Shown piece after piece: positions 9,752 through 10,119 of a stretch of 10,119 nt of DNA (its first letter is position 1; every line of letters begins with the position of its first letter). The translations under genes and the position numbers were made by a program. The stretch comes from Christensenella sp. UBA5399. GTDB lineage: Bacteria; Bacillota; Clostridia; Christensenellales; Christensenellaceae. Under the pieces are notes generated by a model, which saw nothing but the letters and a program-made list of their open reading frames with translations, ran no database searches and was not told the origin of the DNA. Location of the stretch: the NCBI GenBank assembly GCA_002407725.1, contig DHOD01000131.1, positions 1-10,119 of the forward strand. The letters run 5' to 3'.

Positions 9752-9779
9752 TTATACTTTTGCTTGTGTTGCATGTCCC
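9751..9779 (-). promoter_or_regulatory. dnaA promoter
   Basis: Perfect -10 TATAAT at 9751-9756 and GGGACA (4 of 6 to TTGACA) at 9774-9779, with 17-bp spacing, on the minus strand. The predicted start near 9744 gives a leader of about 36 nt to dnaA ATG. Confidence 0.7.
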
Positions 9780-9789
9780 CGCAAACCAA

Positions 9790-9818
9790 CCACAAAACTA
9801 TCCACAAAACTATCCACA
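9790..9818 (+). repeat. 12-bp tandem repeat carrying two DnaA boxes
   Basis: CCACAAAACTAT occurs at 9790-9801 and 9802-9813, followed by a third partial unit, CCACA. Each junction makes CTATCCACA, one mismatch from the DnaA box, at 9798-9806 and 9810-9818. A more degenerate CCAACCACA lies 12 bp earlier, in phase. The boxes share orientation and are 12 bp apart, close to one helical turn. Confidence 0.75.
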
Positions 9819-9980
9819 TCGAGTGCATAAACCGCATAACAATCGGGGTTACAACAACTTGATAATAGCACAAACAACCGGTTGATAGCAATAGGAATTT
9901 TGGTTTGAAATTGTCAAAAAAGCGGCGGTTTGTATCAAAAAGGCGATGGGGACACCGGGAAACGAGATAAAAAATTAATT

Positions 9981-9989
9981 TTATCCACA
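9981..9989 (+). promoter_or_regulatory. Perfect DnaA box at the edge of an AT-rich run
   Basis: TTATCCACA, exact consensus, directly following the AT-rich GATAAAAAATTAATT (9965-9980). Confidence 0.8.
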
Positions 9990-10018
9990 AAAGCGGAGGA
10001 TGTTTTTTGTAAAACAAA

Positions 10019-10047
10019 TTGTTTTAGTGCGCATAAAGAAGTATTAT
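10019..10047 (+). promoter_or_regulatory. Candidate promoter of the divergent gene
   Basis: TTGTTT (10019-10024) and TATTAT (10042-10047, 5 of 6) with 17-bp spacing. The -35 overlaps a palindrome, AAAACAA-A-TTGTTTT (10011-10025). Other AT-rich -10-like hexamers lie further downstream, so the assignment is uncertain. Confidence 0.35.
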
Positions 10048-10092
10048 AAGTATATCGTATAAAAGATTATATAACGAAAGAAGGATAAAATA

Positions 10093-10119
10093 ATGATGAA
10101 GGACAGAGCGCAGATAAAA
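10093..10119 (+). CDS. Start of a divergent gene, product unknown (3' end outside window)
   Basis: ATGATGAAG opens nine codons (MMKDRAQIK) running off the right edge. AAGGA at 10081-10085 is 7 nt before the first ATG and 10 nt before the second, so a gene start is credible. It points away from oriC on the other replichore. In many Bacillota this place is held by rpmH (ribosomal protein L34), whose short protein starts like M-K/L-R-T-F/Y-Q-P; these residues do not match. Nothing more can be said about function. Confidence 0.5.

Larger units (their letters stand above)
9709..10092. other. Putative chromosomal origin of replication (oriC)
   Basis: This is the gene-free interval between divergent genes beside dnaA. 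It has two perfect DnaA boxes (9743-9751, 9981-9989), three one-mismatch boxes (9731-9739, 9798-9806, 9810-9818) and AT-rich stretches at 9961-9982 and 10011-10092. Genes on either side run outward, as expected at a bidirectional origin. The unwinding site is not determined; the AT-rich run ending in the 9981 box is the best guess. Confidence 0.75.

Noticed and set aside
9709..10017. 103-codon upstream extension of the dnaA frame
   Set aside because: It crosses the promoter and DnaA boxes, has noncoding composition (runs of W, L, C), and the protein from 9708 already starts like DnaA.

Overview
The window is the chromosomal origin region of a Bacillota (Firmicutes) bacterium, probably class Clostridia. 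The order dnaA-dnaN-recF-remB-gyrB-gyrA is the conserved origin cluster of that phylum, and remB (DUF370) between recF and gyrB is a Bacillota hallmark. Base composition is moderate, with good Shine-Dalgarno sites and some TTG starts. A lower rank cannot be assigned from the sequence alone.

Layout from left to right. 1-188: 3' end of a plus-strand gene that looks like an MBL-fold metallohydrolase. 189-439: no convincing gene. 471-559: tRNA-Ser(UGA) on the minus strand with encoded CCA and a downstream terminator. 641-3151: gyrA (TTG start). 3182-5086: gyrB. 5105-5380: remB. 5381-5500: promoter plus a leader stem-loop. 5501-6577: recF (TTG start). 6578-6959: a gene-free stretch tiled almost end to end with inverted repeats. 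6960-8057: dnaN. 8058-8289: AT-rich spacer with an inverted repeat. 8290-9708: dnaA. 9709-10092: dnaA promoter and putative oriC with DnaA boxes. 10093-10119: first codons of a divergent plus-strand gene.

All the replication genes run leftward, away from the putative origin, so they lie on the leading strand. DnaA would bind the boxes at 9731-9989, both to open the origin and, through a box fused to the dnaA -10 element, to repress its own gene. DnaN is the sliding clamp, RecF acts in gap repair and fork restart, and GyrA2B2 relieves the positive supercoils ahead of the forks. RemB is a small DNA-binding regulator of biofilm-matrix genes in Bacillus that travels with this cluster. remB, gyrB and gyrA are separated by only 18 and 30 bp and probably form one operon with its own promoter near 5465-5493.

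The core genes are ordinary and intact. The most unusual part is 6604-6932, between dnaN and recF, where many Bacillota carry the small S4-domain gene rlbA/yaaA. Here that gene is absent, and the space holds at least five adjacent hairpins, including a nested 144-bp element. It could be a dispersed repeat or MITE, or a structured recF leader.
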